The translations under genes were made by a program, and so were the position numbers. A stretch of DNA of 64,000 bases, from positions 744,001 to 808,000 of the forward strand of contig NZ_QOVM01000001.1 of NCBI RefSeq assembly GCF_004104375.1, in the 5' to 3' direction. The stretch comes from Leeuwenhoekiella aequorea. GTDB lineage: Bacteria; Bacteroidota; Bacteroidia; Flavobacteriales; Flavobacteriaceae. Positions 53,168 through 63,261 of this stretch are shown here, piece by piece. The number at the start of each line of letters is the position of its first letter. The stretch's first letter is position 1. Under the pieces are notes generated by a model that was not told the DNA's origin, ran no database searches, and worked only from the letters and a program-made list of their open reading frames with translations.

Positions 53168-53175
53168 TACCTTTG
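53168..53175 (+). promoter_or_regulatory. Candidate -7 box of the DUF3820 gene
   Basis: TACCTTTG, an exact TANNTTTG match, ends 19 bases before the ATG at 53195. No -33 box is clear. Confidence 0.5.
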
Positions 53176-53194
53176 AAAATTGTGAAAATATAGT

Positions 53195-53443
53195 ATGAAT
53201 CCAGAAAACTTAATAGAATTAGCACACTATAAAATGCCCTTTGGTAAATATCAAGATCGCTATTTAGTTGATTTACCAGAATACTATTATACGTGGTTTA
53301 AACAAAAAGGATTTCCTGAGGGGAAATTAGGGATGATGATGCAGCAGATGTATGAGATAAAAGTAAACGGATTAGAAGAACTTATTTATAAAATAAAGAG
53401 CCAATATCCTGCCCCTAAGCTAAAAACAAGACCAAAAAAATAA
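53195..53443 (+). CDS. DUF3820 family small protein
   Basis: This 82-residue cytosolic protein has the family pattern MPFGKYQDRYLVDLPEYYYT then WFKQKGFPEGKLGMMMQQ. The core MPFGKxxGRxLxDLPxxYLxW is shared with small proteins of unknown function in many proteobacteria and Bacteroidota. The basic tail KSQYPAPKLKTRPKK is free of structure. It has its own promoter-like box and lies 99 bases before pyrG. Confidence 0.78.
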   Translation: MNPENLIELAHYKMPFGKYQDRYLVDLPEYYYTWFKQKGFPEGKLGMMMQQMYEIKVNGLEELIYKIKSQYPAPKLKTRPKK

Positions 53444-53480
53444 TAGACAATTCGGTTAAAAGGGTTCGCCATTAAATCCC

Positions 53481-53488
53481 TACCTTTG
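53481..53488 (+). promoter_or_regulatory. Candidate pyrG promoter (-7 box)
   Basis: TACCTTTG followed by CATCC is a common flavobacterial promoter appearance. It lies 54 bases before the pyrG ATG, leaving a leader of about 45 bases. Confidence 0.5.
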
Positions 53489-53527
53489 CATCCCGTAGAC
53501 GTGCTCAGATTGTTAAAGTGAGCATAA

Positions 53528-55183
<1,656 letters not shown>

Positions 55184-55289
55184 TCTCTGGGATTGTTATT
55201 GCTTCTAAGCCGTTTGTAGATTTTCGCTGTAGCGATAGGTATGCACGCAAGTTTATTAAAAATTAGAATAGGCACTTTGCCGCACAATT

Positions 55290-57155
55290 ATGGAAGAAAA
55301 GAAATTTGACAAACAGTCAATGATAGGGTTCCTTTTAATAGGAGCAATTTTATTATTTATGCTTTGGCAAAACCAGCCATCGCCAGAAGAGCTGGCTGCA
55401 GAAAAAGCTAAGCAAGAGCAAATAGATGCAGAAAAGCGAGTAATAACTCCTACAGCTACAAAAAATACCGAACTTGCTGATGCAACTCTACCACAAGATT
55501 CAGCGGCAATGGAACGATACAAAGCAACATTAGGTAGTTTTGCCTATTCTGCTTCATTACCATCTGCTACAGATAATATTACCGAACTTGAGAATGATGT
55601 TTTAGCTCTTAAAATTAGCAATAAAGGAGGTTTTATTGTTGAAGCTCGTTTAAAGCAATTTAAAAGTTATGACTCTTTACCGGTTTATTTAATAAAGGAC
55701 GGAAACAGTCGGTTTAATCTAAACTTCGCTACTACAGATAACAGAACTTTAAATAGTGAAAACATGTATTTTGAACCTTCGCTAAGTAAGGAAGGAGAAA
55801 ATCAGGTTCTTTCTATGAAACTGAAAGTTGCTGCAAATGAATATCTAGAATACCGCTACACGTTGAAACCAGATGATTATATGATGGGTTTCGGTATAAA
55901 AACGGTAGGTCTTCAAAGTGTGATAAATACTTCGCAGCCAATAAATTTAGACTGGGAGCTTAAAGGGTATCGTCATGCTAAAAGTATTAGTTATGAGAAT
56001 CGTTACACACGTTTAACGTACGAATATGAAGAAGGTGATCACGATAAATTAGATCAATCAGGTGAAGATGACGCTATTGAGACAGATGTAGACTGGTTAA
56101 ACTTTAGACAACATTTCTTTAGTTCTATCTTATTAACAGACCAGCCTTTTGAGCAAGTAACTTTTAAATCTCAAAATCTAGTTGAAGATGAGGAAGTAGA
56201 TACAATTTTTACTAAGAAATACGCTGCAGAAATGTTACTTACTCCGGTTAATGGAGAGCTTAATTATGCAATGGATTTCTATTATGGTCCTACAGATTAT
56301 CAAGTTCTTAATAACTATGATCGTGATATCGATGAGGCTATGCCTTTAGGATGGGGAATTTTTGGATTTATCAATAAGTATTTAATTATACCATTCTTTA
56401 ACTTCCTGATCGCTTATTTTCCTGCAGGAATTGCAATTATATTATTAACGATTGCTATCAAATTATTACTTTCTCCAGTTCAGTACAAGCAGTATTTATC
56501 TCAGGCAAAAATGAAGGTTCTAAGACCTGAAATTAATGAGATTAACGAGAAGTATGCTGATAATGCGATGAAAAAGCAGCAAGAAACTATGAAGATTTAT
56601 AGTAAAGCTGGCGCGAGTCCATTAAGTGGATGTATCCCAGGATTACTACAAATACCGGTTTTCTATGCTTTATTTACATTTTTCCCATCTGCATTTGCAT
56701 TAAGACACGAAAGCTTTTTATGGGCAGACGATTTATCAAGCTATGATAAAATAGCAGACTTACCGTTTTCAATTCCGTTTTATGGTGATCACGTAAGTTT
56801 GTTCCCAATTTTAGCTTCTATTGCGATATTTATCTATATGACAATGACTACCGGTCAAAGTATGCAACAGGCACAACAACCGGGGATGCCTAATATGAAA
56901 TTTTTAATGTACTTGTCGCCATTAATGATGTTGTTTTTCTTCAACAACTACGCTAGTGGATTGAGTTTATACTACTTTATTTCAAACTTAATTACCATTG
57001 GAATTATGCTGGTAATCAAAAATTTCATCTTAGATGAAAACAAGATTCACGCAAAAATCGCTACAGCAAAGGCAAAGCCGAAAAAACAAAATCGTTTCAC
57101 TAAGAAGTTTTCTGAAATGATGGAGCAAGCCGAAGCGCAACAAAAGAAGAAATAA
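55290..57155 (+). CDS. yidC: Membrane protein insertase YidC
   Basis: This 621-residue inner-membrane insertase has an N-terminal membrane segment (MIGFLLIGAILLFMLWQNQP), a periplasmic beta-sandwich domain of about 320 residues, and the five-helix insertase core from about residue 350: FFNFLIAYFPAGIAIILL, SPLSGCIPGLLQIPVFYALF and MKFLMYLSPLMMLFFFNNYA. A basic C-terminal tail (KAKPKKQNRFTKKFSEMMEQ) can bind ribosomes. The positively charged groove Arg lies in YLSQAKMKVLRPEINE or nearby. It lies 106 bases after pyrG and is closed by a perfect terminator. Confidence 0.96.
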   Translation: MEEKKFDKQSMIGFLLIGAILLFMLWQNQPSPEELAAEKAKQEQIDAEKRVITPTATKNTELADATLPQDSAAMERYKATLGSFAYSASLPSATDNITELENDVLALKISNKGGFIVEARLKQFKSYDSLPVYLIKDGNSRFNLNFATTDNRTLNSENMYFEPSLSKEGENQVLSMKLKVAANEYLEYRYTLKPDDYMMGFGIKTVGLQSVINTSQPINLDWELKGYRHAKSISYENRYTRLTYEYEEGDHDKLDQSGEDDAIETDVDWLNFRQHFFSSILLTDQPFEQVTFKSQNLVEDEEVDTIFTKKYAAEMLLTPVNGELNYAMDFYYGPTDYQVLNNYDRDIDEAMPLGWGIFGFINKYLIIPFFNFLIAYFPAGIAIILLTIAIKLLLSPVQYKQYLSQAKMKVLRPEINEINEKYADNAMKKQQETMKIYSKAGASPLSGCIPGLLQIPVFYALFTFFPSAFALRHESFLWADDLSSYDKIADLPFSIPFYGDHVSLFPILASIAIFIYMTMTTGQSMQQAQQPGMPNMKFLMYLSPLMMLFFFNNYASGLSLYYFISNLITIGIMLVIKNFILDENKIHAKIATAKAKPKKQNRFTKKFSEMMEQAEAQQKKK

Positions 57156-57174
57156 TAAAGCAGCAATGCTAAAT

Positions 57175-57210
57175 AAAAAAGCCCTTCAAGTTAACTTGAA
57201 GGGCTTTTTT
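57175..57210. terminator. Rho-independent terminator after yidC
   Basis: Arms GCCCTTCAAG and CTTGAAGGGC pair perfectly around TTAA, flanked by six A and six T. It is the strongest terminator in the window. Confidence 0.95.
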
Positions 57211-57335
57211 ATTTAGGGTGTAATTGGTATATATTGATATAACTAAAGGGATGCTTCTATAATAGTTATGTTTGTTGAAATTAGGATTCTATACGATGAC
57301 ACGGATGTAGTTGCATACTATGAGACTATGTTTCG

Positions 57336-57343
57336 TAATTTTG
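57336..57343 (+). promoter_or_regulatory. Candidate mnmA promoter (-7 box)
   Basis: TAATTTTG, an exact TANNTTTG match, lies 39 bases before the ATG. A TTG at 57311-57313 is 22 bases upstream, close to the -33 spacing. Confidence 0.5.
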
Positions 57344-57382
57344 CAAAACATTTTGCGACTTAAAAAAATCAAATAGAAGTTT

Positions 57383-58588
57383 ATGAAAACCGTAGTTGTA
57401 GGTCTTAGTGGTGGTGTAGATAGTAGTGTTTCTGCATATTTGCTAAAGGAAGCAGGTTATAATGTGATAGGTCTGTTTATGAAGAACTGGCACGATGATT
57501 CTGTGACCATATCAGATGATTGTCCTTGGCTTGATGACAGTAACGATGCTATGCTAGTAGCCGAAAAGCTGGGTATACCTTTTCAAACTGTCGATTTAAG
57601 TGTTGAATATAAAGATCGCATAGTTGACTACATGTTTAGGGAATACGAGATGGGAAGAACGCCTAATCCTGATGTATTGTGTAACCGAGAAATAAAGTTT
57701 GATGTCTTTATGAAAATTGCACTAGAGCTAGGAGCAGATTTTGTAGCAACGGGACATTATTGTCAGAAAGGAGAAATTGAAGTGGATGGAAAACCGATAT
57801 TTCAATTAAAGGCAGGAGCAGATGATAATAAAGATCAATCTTATTTTTTATGTCAGTTATCTCAAGAGCAATTAGCAAAAACGTTATTTCCTATTGGAAG
57901 TCTGCAAAAGAGTGAAGTACGCAAAATAGCCAAGGAGCAAAACCTTGTTACAGCCGATAAAAAAGATTCTCAAGGTCTTTGTTTTATAGGAAAAGTTCGT
58001 CTTCCAGATTTTCTACAGCAGCAGTTAAAGCCGAAGGAGGGAGTTATTGTAGAAATTTCTGCAGCAAAGGCTCAGGAAAAATTAGATTTAATACAAGAAG
58101 AACAAATAGATAGTGTTGCAATATCTGCTGCTGCGGTTTCAGTACTTGCTGAAAAACCAAAGTATACCATCACTGATGGTAAAGTTGTAGGTAAACATCA
58201 AGGAGCTCATTATTTTACAAAAGGCCAGCGTAAAGGTCTTGCGGTAGGCGGTACTGCAGAACCTTTATTTGTCATCGATACTGATGTCGAAGAAAATATA
58301 ATTTATACAGGGCAAGGCAAAGATCACCCGGGTTTATTACGTTCTGCACTATTTGTTCAGGAGAGTGAAATTCATTATATACGAGAGGATTTACATCTTG
58401 AAAATGGAGAAATTAGAGAGGTCGAAGCGCGTATTAGATACCGTCAGCCACTCCAAAAGGCGTGGCTTCACAAAGAGAATAGCGGTTTGTATGTTTCGTT
58501 TGATGAACCTCAGGCAGCAATAAGTGAAGGACAATTTGTAGCTTGGTATGATGGTGCCGAATGTCTAGGCTCAGGAGTTATATCATAA
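57383..58588 (+). CDS. mnmA: tRNA-specific 2-thiouridylase MnmA
   Basis: This 401-residue cytosolic enzyme thiolates U34 of tRNAs for Lys, Glu and Gln. The PP-loop is [18 protein letters not shown] (residues 4-21). Catalytic cysteines lie in [14 protein letters not shown] and [10 protein letters not shown]. The central and C-terminal beta domains contain [20 protein letters not shown] and VRYRQPL-type sequence. An extra stretch of about 40 residues, roughly 225-265 and rich in Ala, Glu and Lys, precedes the beta domain, as I remember from other Bacteroidota MnmA proteins. Confidence 0.95.
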   Translation: MKTVVVGLSGGVDSSVSAYLLKEAGYNVIGLFMKNWHDDSVTISDDCPWLDDSNDAMLVAEKLGIPFQTVDLSVEYKDRIVDYMFREYEMGRTPNPDVLCNREIKFDVFMKIALELGADFVATGHYCQKGEIEVDGKPIFQLKAGADDNKDQSYFLCQLSQEQLAKTLFPIGSLQKSEVRKIAKEQNLVTADKKDSQGLCFIGKVRLPDFLQQQLKPKEGVIVEISAAKAQEKLDLIQEEQIDSVAISAAAVSVLAEKPKYTITDGKVVGKHQGAHYFTKGQRKGLAVGGTAEPLFVIDTDVEENIIYTGQGKDHPGLLRSALFVQESEIHYIREDLHLENGEIREVEARIRYRQPLQKAWLHKENSGLYVSFDEPQAAISEGQFVAWYDGAECLGSGVIS

Positions 58589-58598
58589 AACTATAGCA

Positions 58599-59537
58599 TT
58601 GAATAAAATCACATCACTTTTCAAAATACAATATCCACTAATTCAAGCGGGAATGATCTGGGCCAGTGGCTGGAAACTAGCTAGTGCGGTAAGTAATGCT
58701 GGTGGATTGGGGATTTTAGGAGCAGGTTCTATGTATCCTGATGTTCTTAAAGAGCATATTATTAAATGTAAAAAAGCTACCACAAAACCCTTTGGTGTTA
58801 ATGTTCCTTTATTATACCCGGATATTGATAAGCTAATTGAAATTATAATTGCTGAAGATGTTAAGATAGTATTTACCAGTGCGGGAAATCCAAAAACCTG
58901 GACTTCCTATCTTAAGGAAAAAGGAATTACTGTTGTACACGTAGTAAGTAGTGTGAAATTTGCACTTAAAGCCGAAGAAGCGGGTGTTGATGCCGTGGTA
59001 GCTGAAGGTTTTGAAGCAGGCGGACATAATGGACGTGAAGAGACTACAACATTTACTCTTATACCTATGGTTAAGCAGCATCTTCGTATTCCGCTTATTG
59101 CAGCAGGAGGTATCGCTACAGGCACGGGTATGCTTGCAGCAATGGTGCTGGGAGCAGACGGTGTACAAATAGGCAGTAGATTTGTAGCTTCTGATGAGGC
59201 TAGCAGTCACCTCAATTTTAAAAATAGTGTGCTGAAAGCTCAAGAAGGTGATACAGAGCTTACACTTAAAGAATTAGCGCCGGTACGTCTTCTTAAAAAT
59301 AAATTTTATGATGAGGTTAAGGAGCTTTATAAAAAATCACCAACTAAAGAACAGCTAGTAGATTTATTAGGAAGAGCTCGTGCAAAAAGAGGAATGTTTG
59401 AAGGAGATCTGGATGAAGGCGAACTCGAGATAGGTCAAATAGCAGGACTCATTAATACGATTAAACCGGCAGCAGATATAGTGAGAGAAATAATGTCTGA
59501 CTTTAACCAAGCAAAAATTAACGCAGCTAAACTTTAA
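58599..59537 (+). CDS. Nitronate monooxygenase / FabK-like flavoprotein
   Basis: This 312-residue FMN-dependent TIM-barrel enzyme begins YPLIQAGMIWASGWKLASAV, with NAGGLGILGAGSM, EGFEAGGHNGREETTTFTLI and the phosphate-binding IAAGGIATGTGMLAAMVLGA followed by GVQIGSRF. The family oxidises nitroalkanes (nitronates) or, as FabK, reduces enoyl-ACP. The sequence favours the nitronate monooxygenase side, but the distinction is not secure. The TTG start at 58599 is used because IQYPLIQAGM follows at the usual distance. It lies 10 bases after mnmA, probably co-transcribed. Confidence 0.85.
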   Translation: MNKITSLFKIQYPLIQAGMIWASGWKLASAVSNAGGLGILGAGSMYPDVLKEHIIKCKKATTKPFGVNVPLLYPDIDKLIEIIIAEDVKIVFTSAGNPKTWTSYLKEKGITVVHVVSSVKFALKAEEAGVDAVVAEGFEAGGHNGREETTTFTLIPMVKQHLRIPLIAAGGIATGTGMLAAMVLGADGVQIGSRFVASDEASSHLNFKNSVLKAQEGDTELTLKELAPVRLLKNKFYDEVKELYKKSPTKEQLVDLLGRARAKRGMFEGDLDEGELEIGQIAGLINTIKPAADIVREIMSDFNQAKINAAKL

Positions 59538-59548
59538 TAAGTACCCAT

Positions 59549-59583
59549 AAAAAAACCGCTTTCTTATTGAAAGCGGTTTGTAT
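59549..59583. terminator. Bidirectional terminator
   Basis: Arms AAACCGCTTTC and GAAAGCGGTTT pair perfectly around TTATT, with an A-run before. It separates the convergent nitronate monooxygenase-like and lipoprotein genes. Confidence 0.88.
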
Positions 59584-59602
59584 TTACTTTAATCTCGTTA
59601 AG

Positions 59603-60190
59603 TTACGCAACAACCTTTTCCCATTCCATCGTTTCTAGGATATCGTGAATCATTGTTTTATACGCTTTACTATCATCTCCTTTCACAGCTAGAGCAACAT
59701 CAATATAAGTATCTTCAGTTTCCTCATCATTAGTAATTTTCACTAAGTAATGTTCTACTTGTAATCCTAAACTATTAGGAGCTGAGTATTTGAACATCTC
59801 ATAATTACCTATTAATTCAGGAGTTGTACTTTTTATATATTTTTGAGAATCCTCATTATTTACAATACTTACAGTCATATTAAATCCGTCTGTAAGACCT
59901 CCATAAAAAGAATTGTTTTCTCCAGAATATTTCACCATTAATTGATTCCCAACTACATCGACAGATGCTTTTTCAGGATGAATCATAGTTAATTTCCATT
60001 CTTTATTTAACGTTCCACTTTTATAGAGTTCGTATCCTTCAGGAATTACTAGAGCGGGTGGTTCTGGTTTCTCAATTTTTACTTCAGTTTGTGTGTTTTC
60101 CGCCACATCAGTGTTTTTTACATCTGTGTTACAGGCAGCAATTGATAACCCTAAAACTGCACTTGTTGTATATAAAAATAATCGTTTCAT
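59603..60190 (-). CDS. Uncharacterised lipoprotein
   Basis: This is a 195-residue exported lipoprotein: signal TTSAVLGLSIAAC with the lipobox Cys at about residue 20. A Thr/Glu/Pro-rich linker (to about 45) is followed by a single domain with WKLTMIHPEKASVDVVGNQL, GGLTDGFNMTVSIVNNEDSQ and YKTMIHDILETMEWEKVVA. I do not recognise the domain. It is distantly reminiscent of small ligand-binding or PsbP/Mog1-like folds, without firm evidence. Its neighbours do not suggest a function. Confidence 0.75.
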   Translation of the reverse strand: MKRLFLYTTSAVLGLSIAACNTDVKNTDVAENTQTEVKIEKPEPPALVIPEGYELYKSGTLNKEWKLTMIHPEKASVDVVGNQLMVKYSGENNSFYGGLTDGFNMTVSIVNNEDSQKYIKSTTPELIGNYEMFKYSAPNSLGLQVEHYLVKITNDEETEDTYIDVALAVKGDDSKAYKTMIHDILETMEWEKVVA

Positions 60191-60470
60191 TTCTTTAGAT
60201 TTTAAATGTTATAGCTAAACTAGTCACATTTAAACTCGTGTATTGCCTATGATTTACTAAAAAAAATAGCAATATGTTAAGCAGTGTTAAGAGTAAATTC
60301 AAAATTTTTAGATAATTTAATAGTGTAGATATCTTAATATTAGCTAGTTATGATTAAAATTTATTTAGGGTTTTCAAGATGTTAAACTTTAGCATATTTA
60401 TCTAGAATCTTCCCCATTTTAAAAAAAAACGAGTTGAATTTGGGCGATTTAAACTCTTGGCGAAGGGAAC
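60191..60470. other. AT-rich intergenic region, no gene seen
   Basis: No supportable coding sequence, RNA gene or repeat was recognised. It presumably holds the promoter of the minus-strand lipoprotein gene near its left end, but no exact TANNTTTG match is visible on that strand. A long A-run occurs near 60421. Confidence 0.4.
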
Positions 60471-60505
60471 AAAAAAAACGGATTGAAAATTAATTCAACC
60501 CGTTT
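60471..60505 (-). terminator. Terminator of the DJ-1/PfpI gene
   Basis: Arms ACGGATTGAA and TTCAACCCGT pair with one A-C mismatch around AATTAA. On the minus strand a run of eight T follows. It lies about 65 bases past the stop of the minus-strand gene ending at 60572. Confidence 0.75.
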
Positions 60506-60571
60506 CTTGATTTCAAATTGCTATAGGTTCTAGGGAAAACAATTCAACAACTTGAAGACTTATTTTGTAAG

Positions 60572-61255
60572 TTATGCAGAAATTCTTTCCAATAGAAGCT
60601 CTGCAACTTTTTCTGATGAAGCAGGATTTTGACCCGTGATTAAAAGACCATCTTCCTGAGTAAATACGCTCCAGTCATCACCCTTGGCATAAAGACCTCC
60701 GTTATTCTTCAACATATCTTCTACAAGAAAAGGAACCACATCTGTTAGTTGAACAGCTTCTTCTTCGGTGTTAGTAAATCCGGTTACCTTTTTACCTTTT
60801 ACAAGAAAGCTGCCATCTTTAGCTTTTGTATGTTTAAATACAGCAGGCGCATGACAAACGGCGCTTACGGGTTTATTGTTAGCATAAAAAGATTCAATTA
60901 ATGCGATCGAGTCTTTGTCTTCTGCTAAATCCCATAATGGACCGTGACCTCCCGGATAAAATATGGCATCAAAATCATCCTGACTTACTTTTGATAAGAT
61001 GATGGTATTAGCCAATTTCTCTTGTAAAGCTGTATCGTCATTAAAACGTTTTGTTGCTTCAGTCTGTGCATCATCTGCAGCGCTTTTAGGATCTATAGGC
61101 GGTTGACCTCCTTTAGGAGAAGCAATAGTGATATCTATATTCTTATCATGAAGTAAGTAATATGGAGCTGCAAATTCTTCAACCCAGAAGCCAGTTTTTT
61201 CTCCGGTGTTGCCTAATTCAGAATGACTCGTAAGAACAAATAATACCTTTTTCAT
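60572..61255 (-). CDS. DJ-1/PfpI superfamily protein (Hsp31-like)
   Basis: This 227-residue cytosolic protein starts KKVLFVLTSHSELGNTGEKT, with the conserved Glu in GFWVEEFAAPYYLL and the nucleophilic elbow Cys in KPVSAVCHAPAVFKHT (about residues 128-143); the YPGGHGPLWDLAED loop is diagnostic. Members act as glutathione-independent glyoxalases (methylglyoxal to lactate), protein deglycases or chaperones. The glyoxalase III/Hsp31-like subgroup fits best. Monocistronic, with a promoter-like box at 61308 and its own terminator. Confidence 0.9.
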   Translation of the reverse strand: MKKVLFVLTSHSELGNTGEKTGFWVEEFAAPYYLLHDKNIDITIASPKGGQPPIDPKSAADDAQTEATKRFNDDTALQEKLANTIILSKVSQDDFDAIFYPGGHGPLWDLAEDKDSIALIESFYANNKPVSAVCHAPAVFKHTKAKDGSFLVKGKKVTGFTNTEEEAVQLTDVVPFLVEDMLKNNGGLYAKGDDWSVFTQEDGLLITGQNPASSEKVAELLLERISA

Positions 61256-61307
61256 AATTGTTATATTTTAAAGTGTAGCTAAACACCATTTGTTAAATTT
61301 ATTTTGG

Positions 61308-61315
61308 CAAAGCTA
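61308..61315 (-). promoter_or_regulatory. Candidate -7 box of the DJ-1/PfpI gene
   Basis: The minus strand reads TAGCTTTG, an exact consensus match, 52 bases before the start codon. It is the same octamer as the SYLF-gene box at 53056-53063. Confidence 0.45.
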
Positions 61316-61433
61316 TGAGCATAAATCTTTTTAAAAATTGATCTATGATAAGTAGCTGTGTTAAATAAAAGTTGATGGAATATATAGCCTCACTTTAAAA
61401 TTTATATTTCCCACTAAGACCACAACGTTCTAA

Positions 61434-63104
61434 TTATTTTTTTTCAAGTAAAACAATCGTATAAGGTGTGTTAATTGAAATTTTTCCGTCTTTAACTGTT
61501 GCTTCCGTATTAGAATATGCATCTCTTAATAATACTCCCTCACCAAAAGTTTGCGGGATACTTATCGTCTTTTCGCCTTCAGCTAAATCCAATCCTACAA
61601 TTACATAATCTTCTACATTCTTCTTATTATACGTTCTTGAAAACAAGTAAGGTTTAGCTTGAAGCATATTATGTCTTCCTGCTCCAATAGCTGGGTGATC
61701 TCTACGGAATCTTCCTAATTTTTGCCAGTGTTCTAATATGTCTTTAGTAGCAGTGTTATTTAAATCTTCCCATGGCATCATACTGCGTAGTGTTGCATCG
61801 CCTTCTGCATTTTCAACAGTAAGATTACGAGCAATCTCGTCACCATAATAGACTTGAGATAAACCTGGAGTTAGTAATAATTTGGTTCCTGTTTCAAGAG
61901 ACTTACTACGATCTTTATCAAATGGCTGACCGTCATCGTGAGATGTTGCGTAGTTTAAAATACTTTTATCTTTAAGTTGGTTGTTAAGTATAGAGTCGTA
62001 CGTGGCAAACATAACTTCATAGTCTCCAGTCGCATCATACTTAAATTGAAAGTTTATTAAGTTGTCAAAACCGTGGGCAAAGTAATCTACCTTCTTAGAA
62101 CCAAAATCATAAATTCTACCACTTCCTATATTATAATTGTAAACCTCTCCAAGCATAAAAAAGGCATTGTCATCCAGAACTAATTCTGGGTTGTTTTGCT
62201 TCCACGTCTCAAATGCGGAATCTGCCTGGGTTCTTAAAACAGACCACGACTCTTCATCTACGTGCTTAACAGTGTCTACTCTAAAGGCGTCTATTCCCAG
62301 ATCACGTATGTAATCTGTAAGCCATTTAATAATGTAATTGCGAGGAGTTTTTGTCAAACCGCTGTTTGCAAAAAATGTATTTAGCTCTTCAATCTCAGTT
62401 TCATAACGCCCTTCTTTTTTCCATTTGTCAATTAAGAATTGAGGTAATTCTACAACCGCATCACTTTCCGTTTTAATATCTGGCAGATTTCTAACCAATG
62501 TACATATAGTTGTGGCGTCATAACTGTCGTATGTACATTGTGGCTCTTGTCTAGCCCATTCTTCTCCCCAGAAATTATCTATGCTGGTAACCGGCCCAGT
62601 GTGATTAAGTACCACATCCATAACGATGCGTATTCCGTTTTTATGAGCTGTTGTAACTAATTTCTGAAGTTCTTCGTAAGTTCCAAAATTAGGGTCAAGT
62701 GATGTCCAATCGCGTGTCCAGTAACCGTGATAACCATAAGTAGCTCCCGTTCCTTCATTAACCAAACCGTGTACTTGCTCAACAACAGGAGTAAACCATA
62801 TTGCATTTATGCCCAGCTCTGTAAAATAACCGTCTTCAATTTTTTGAGTAATGCCTGTAATATCACCACCTTCAAAGCCCCTAAGAATTGCAGTTTCTTC
62901 GGTACGCTCAAAATTGATATCATTACTTGTGTCACCATTATTAAAGCGATCTGTAAGTAAAAAATAGATATTGGCAGCCTCCCATATAAAAGGAGTCTGT
63001 GTATCGGCGCTGTCTGTTGTAGCTACCGTTTTAGAATTGTCATTCTTAGATTTGCAACTTAATAAGCAACAGCTTAAAAAGATAAAGAGTACTATTTGTT
63101 TCAT
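61434..63104 (-). CDS. Alpha-amylase family (GH13) lipoprotein
   Basis: This 556-residue glycoside hydrolase acts on alpha-glucans such as starch, glycogen or maltodextrin. It is exported as a lipoprotein (FIFLSCCLLSC, lipobox Cys near residue 17). GH13 regions in order are: VMDVVLNHTG (region I), IDAFRVDTVKHV with the nucleophile Asp (II), FMLGEVYNY with the acid/base Glu (III) and YATSHDDGQP with the third Asp (IV). A C-terminal beta domain ends the protein. Subfamily is not certain; cyclomaltodextrinase/SusA-like and alpha-amylase are both possible. No susC/susD or other starch genes are adjacent. Confidence 0.93.
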   Translation of the reverse strand: MKQIVLFIFLSCCLLSCKSKNDNSKTVATTDSADTQTPFIWEAANIYFLLTDRFNNGDTSNDINFERTEETAILRGFEGGDITGITQKIEDGYFTELGINAIWFTPVVEQVHGLVNEGTGATYGYHGYWTRDWTSLDPNFGTYEELQKLVTTAHKNGIRIVMDVVLNHTGPVTSIDNFWGEEWARQEPQCTYDSYDATTICTLVRNLPDIKTESDAVVELPQFLIDKWKKEGRYETEIEELNTFFANSGLTKTPRNYIIKWLTDYIRDLGIDAFRVDTVKHVDEESWSVLRTQADSAFETWKQNNPELVLDDNAFFMLGEVYNYNIGSGRIYDFGSKKVDYFAHGFDNLINFQFKYDATGDYEVMFATYDSILNNQLKDKSILNYATSHDDGQPFDKDRSKSLETGTKLLLTPGLSQVYYGDEIARNLTVENAEGDATLRSMMPWEDLNNTATKDILEHWQKLGRFRRDHPAIGAGRHNMLQAKPYLFSRTYNKKNVEDYVIVGLDLAEGEKTISIPQTFGEGVLLRDAYSNTEATVKDGKISINTPYTIVLLEKK

Positions 63105-63261
63105 GTCTACTTGAATTTTAAAAAATGAAAAGTAAGTATTTTGAGGTAAACTATAAGATTTTAGAAATTGATTTTAAAGCTTAGTTCATTGAAGTGCTTC
63201 CCTAGTGAGATTTTAATATACGGGTAGATAAGACTACTTTTACCTATAAAGTATAAGTTTT

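Noticed and set aside
57268-57363. 31-codon frame before mnmA
   Set aside because: It covers the mnmA promoter-like box, has no recognisable feature and is too short to support.
58833-59243. 136-codon minus-strand frame inside the nitronate monooxygenase-like gene
   Set aside because: It is antisense to a well-conserved enzyme and its His/Cys-rich translation has the look of a shadow frame.
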